NCBI GenBank assembly: GCA_030747695.1
Contig: JASLKG010000007.1
Coordinates: 66,261-130,260 of the forward strand
Direction: 5' to 3'
Source: Candidatus Poseidoniaceae archaeon
GTDB lineage: Archaea; Thermoplasmatota; Poseidoniia; Poseidoniales; Poseidoniaceae
DNA length: 64,000 bases
Made by a program: the position numbers and the translations under genes. Positions 61,699 through 64,000 of the stretch are shown here, piece after piece. How positions within the stretch are numbered: position 1 is the first letter of the stretch; each line of letters begins with the position of its first letter. Under the pieces are notes generated by a model that was given only the letters and a program-made list of their open reading frames with translations, searched no databases and was not told where the DNA came from.

Positions 61699-63192
61699 GA
61701 ATCCGAAAGCATCGAATTTTTGTGCAAAAGTGTAAATCATAATTGGGACCAATATTATTCCCATTCCATGCGAACGTCTTATTCCTATTCGAGGGGGCAT
61801 CAAACCCATGATTGTTCCAATGATGAGAACTCCTATACCAATCATTCCAGTGGATAACCATACTAATGCTACTACGAAGATAATTACACCTAGTACCATG
61901 CTTTGTAATGGTATGGCTTCGTGCAGTCTCAATACGCCTTTACCAACATGCCTCATTATTGGAACTGCAATTAATCCTGCAGCTATTGTTAGAGCTAGTA
62001 ATCGGATAAAATCAGCAGTTGGATGTAACCCATTCCATGTATCAATTGGGTACATTTGCTTGAGTGCCAATGTTGCTCCACTTCTGGATCTACCAATGAT
62101 GTAAAGGAATCCTAGAACCATTACAGTTACTGCAGTGTTTGTTGCAGATAGTAATGCAATAATTTCTAAATCTTGTTTTTGGTAAGGATTTTCACCTTCT
62201 CCAGCGGCCTCAGCACGTGCCATTGCAAGTAATTCTTCATCACTCATTTGGGACATCTGTCGAGTTTCCCAATCTAGACCCATTCCCTCTTTACCCTGAA
62301 TTTTTGCCGCAACATTCCGCCCACCCATAACGAGGACAGTTGCTTGAGCAGCAGTCATACCTGGTAAAACTCCCATTGCAGCACCTGCGCACGAGGAAAG
62401 GAAGCAAGGAACAACAAGTGGCCCTGCTGGTGGCAATTCCCAATCTTCTTTTTGCGGTGGCAATTCAGATGTTGTCGCATATATGTCTAGTAAATTTGCT
62501 ATTCCAAATAATCCTGCTAAGGAAGGTAGCAATAGGCTGGCATCTGGCATTCCTACGGGAGATCTTGCGGGCAGATTGAATACACCCCAACCATAAAGCC
62601 CTGCAAGTAAAAAGAATGCAGTAGCAGCAATGAATCCAGCAAACCTTGAATCTTTTCCTAGTCGGTTTCCAGTAATCGCTCTAATCCATCGAGGAAAATC
62701 GAGTCGTGTAGTCTCAGTAGCCAGAAGTAATGCTGAAATAATTAGTAGGATAAACGGCAAACTTCCTCTTAAAGCATCATAGAATCCCAGTTCAGGACCA
62801 AATGCAATTCGAGCAGCAACAATAAGTGGTAGTGATAAAAACAATCCCAATTGGGATCCACGTGCCGACCAAGCAACTCCCTTTGGAGCATTTCCTGACA
62901 AAAGCATCCTATGCCCTGGCAGCAAAGAAAGTGCAGTATCTCCATCAGGGGCGCCTATGAGTGCTGATGGAATATAATTTAGAAATGTATGAACTACTCC
63001 AGTTGAAACAATTATACCTGCAACAGCAGATAGTGGAATTCCTAATGAAAGTATAGCAGGTGAAAGTGCTAGCAATATTAATGCGACATTGTTGACGTGG
63101 AAACCAGGGATTAATCCAGTAAGTGAACCTAGGGCGACGCCTATGAACAATGCAGCGAACATCCATCCCAATTCAAATAGAAAATCATCCAT
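61693..63192 (-). CDS. TctA-like permease (DUF112)
   Basis: Large membrane protein with about 12 hydrophobic helices, starting with ALFIGVALGSLTGLIPGFHV, the hallmark of the TctA tripartite tricarboxylate transporter permease and its archaeal DUF112 branch. A second copy of that motif is seen in FLSSCAGAAMGVLPGMTAAQ. A cytoplasmic loop of about 60 residues, rich in charge and Met, lies in the middle. The partners TctB and TctC are not in the window, so archaeal DUF112 proteins may work alone. A GTG-type start upstream (63207) is possible; the ATG at 63192 gives MDDFLFELGW. It follows the truncated secreted gene on the same strand with 11 bases between. Confidence 0.78.
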   Translation of the reverse strand: MDDFLFELGWMFAALFIGVALGSLTGLIPGFHVNNVALILLALSPAILSLGIPLSAVAGIIVSTGVVHTFLNYIPSALIGAPDGDTALSLLPGHRMLLSGNAPKGVAWSARGSQLGLFLSLPLIVAARIAFGPELGFYDALRGSLPFILLIISALLLATETTRLDFPRWIRAITGNRLGKDSRFAGFIAATAFFLLAGLYGWGVFNLPARSPVGMPDASLLLPSLAGLFGIANLLDIYATTSELPPQKEDWELPPAGPLVVPCFLSSCAGAAMGVLPGMTAAQATVLVMGGRNVAAKIQGKEGMGLDWETRQMSQMSDEELLAMARAEAAGEGENPYQKQDLEIIALLSATNTAVTVMVLGFLYIIGRSRSGATLALKQMYPIDTWNGLHPTADFIRLLALTIAAGLIAVPIMRHVGKGVLRLHEAIPLQSMVLGVIIFVVALVWLSTGMIGIGVLIIGTIMGLMPPRIGIRRSHGMGIILVPIMIYTFAQKFDAFGFL

Positions 63193-63203
63193 GTTAATCA
63201 CTC

Positions 63204-64000
63204 TCAATTTTGATTAGCAATCACTTCATCTCGATCATTAGTCCCATCGCCATCACTGTCTGCACTATTCATGTCATATCCTAATGCTTGTTCTGCATCA
63301 TCTGACAAACCATCACCATCAGTGTCAGTTACATCAGCATTAGAAAGGACATATTCATGTGATAATTCGGTATCGTTAGGTATCTCAATCAATCGGCCAG
63401 TCCAGGAGAGGGTCATGTTAGAGTGAATCGAATCAGCACCGATGGAGTTTGGCACCACATCAATAATTATTCTTGCATCTCCACCTTCTTGTTGTAACCA
63501 AGTTTGGTTTTCAATTGTCACTAGGTTTCCAGTAATCTTTGTTTTCTTATCCAAATCATACCATTCAGGAGCTCCTTCACTAAGTGAATAACCAGCTGGC
63601 ATCGGCGCTCCTCCATCCAATGTCATTGAATGCACGATTAGTTGTATCTCTGCACTTGGATTGCTCCACTGTGCTGTTACATTTAGAACCAGAGATTGTC
63701 CATCTTCTAACCATCCTGAATGTAGGCCTAATGGGACGTAAGCATCGACTTTTGCATTTATGGAGGGATAAATGCCATCTGCCACAATGATTGTTGTATC
63801 ACCAGTTGAAGACATTAATTCAGCACCATATGCAAATCCAGTTATCAGGTAGTGTGTATTATTTTCAATGGCGTGTAAAGTTTCAATCGGGTTACTTGTT
63901 AGTTCGAACAATAGATTCGAAGCATCATCTGGATCAATCAAACTCCCACCACCAGAATTGGAAGCATCAATACACCATTCTCCTGCCGAAGTAGACCACA
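63204..64000 (-). CDS. C-terminal part of a secreted protein with calcium-binding repeats (truncated by the window)
   Basis: The frame reads through the right edge of the window without a start, so the gene is cut off. The visible part is a beta-rich region (SGEWCIDASNSGGGSLIDP just inside the edge, then YLITGFAYGAELMSS). It ends with two calcium-binding type 3 repeats, DVTDTDGDGLSDDAEQALG and DSDGDGTNDRDEVIANQN. There is no transmembrane helix near the end, unlike the two giant surface proteins. It lies directly upstream of the TctA-like gene and may be co-transcribed with it. Confidence 0.65.
   Translation of the reverse strand, partial: WSTSAGEWCIDASNSGGGSLIDPDDASNLLFELTSNPIETLHAIENNTHYLITGFAYGAELMSSTGDTTIIVADGIYPSINAKVDAYVPLGLHSGWLEDGQSLVLNVTAQWSNPSAEIQLIVHSMTLDGGAPMPAGYSLSEGAPEWYDLDKKTKITGNLVTIENQTWLQQEGGDARIIIDVVPNSIGADSIHSNMTLSWTGRLIEIPNDTELSHEYVLSNADVTDTDGDGLSDDAEQALGYDMNSADSDGDGTNDRDEVIANQN

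Noticed and set aside
1-64000. Mobile elements, integrases or prophage genes
   Set aside because: No transposase, integrase or terminal repeat was seen; base use looks even throughout apart from the AT-rich leader.

Overview
The window is AT-rich, gene-dense archaeal DNA, most likely from a planktonic marine euryarchaeote of the Thermoplasmatota (Marine Group II/Poseidoniales, or Marine Group III). The clade is an inference; the archaeal assignment is firmer. Archaeal markers are an archaeosine tRNA-guanine transglycosylase, a CTP-dependent riboflavin kinase, a NadM-type NMN adenylyltransferase, a stand-alone GMP synthase ATP-pyrophosphatase subunit, a DRG-type GTPase, a DUF835 protein, an HTH-ThiN (ThiR-like) regulator and a COG2108-like radical SAM protein. 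They sit beside genes of bacterial flavour (SufE, GrpE, CutA, split glycine decarboxylase, UMF1 transporter, DsbD-like protein, Bax-inhibitor protein). Very large secreted proteins with calcium-binding repeats and one C-terminal membrane anchor also fit marine Thermoplasmatota.

Layout. 1-3350 (minus): a truncated membrane gene, a PAP2-type membrane protein and a UMF1 transporter. 3441-5608: an apparently circularly permuted glycerophosphodiester phosphodiesterase convergent with citrate synthase. 5718-9557 (minus): a YkgJ cysteine-cluster protein, a DnaA-like AAA+ ATPase and a DUF835 protein, overlapping one another. 9663-10964: two unknown membrane proteins. 10967-16295: a Kbl-like enzyme, RibK, TruA, a TPR protein, a PH-domain membrane protein and a lipocalin-like protein. 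16297-20603: two ABC-2 ATPase/permease pairs in one run. 20644-23308: archaeosine TGT without its zinc site, and an Nfu scaffold.

23399-28475 is a complete SUF iron-sulfur operon (sufC-B-D-S-E-T), followed by a 38-residue zinc protein and the divergently placed DRG GTPase. 29821-38838 is mixed: two unknowns, GrpE, radical SAM, a Tudor/EF-hand protein, PdxT, a class V aminotransferase, NadM, a thioredoxin-DsbD fusion and a second PAP2 protein. 38864-42268 (minus) holds an SPFH-like protein with a helical partner, the ThiR-like regulator with a 303-base AT-rich leader, and a SLOG-fold protein. 42464-53460 (plus) holds a PLP decarboxylase, gcvT, a giant surface protein, gcvPA, gcvPB, a membrane protein, purE and the GMP synthase subunit. 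The right end (minus) has tRNA-Asn, a pyrimidine-nucleoside phosphorylase, a 2-oxoglutarate oxygenase, a Bax-inhibitor protein, a lamin-tail/phospholipase-D surface protein, a TctA-like permease and a truncated secreted protein; cutA lies on the plus strand among them.

Taken together the genes suggest a heterotroph that breaks down amino acids and nucleosides (glycine cleavage, Kbl-like enzyme, aminotransferase, phosphorylase), builds Fe-S clusters by SUF and displays large calcium-dependent surface proteins. No CRISPR array, transposase, integrase, prophage or rRNA gene was seen. The best candidates for new biology are the permuted phosphodiesterase, the Tudor/EF-hand protein, the DnaA-like/DUF835 pair, the zinc-less TGT and the lamin-tail/PLD surface protein.
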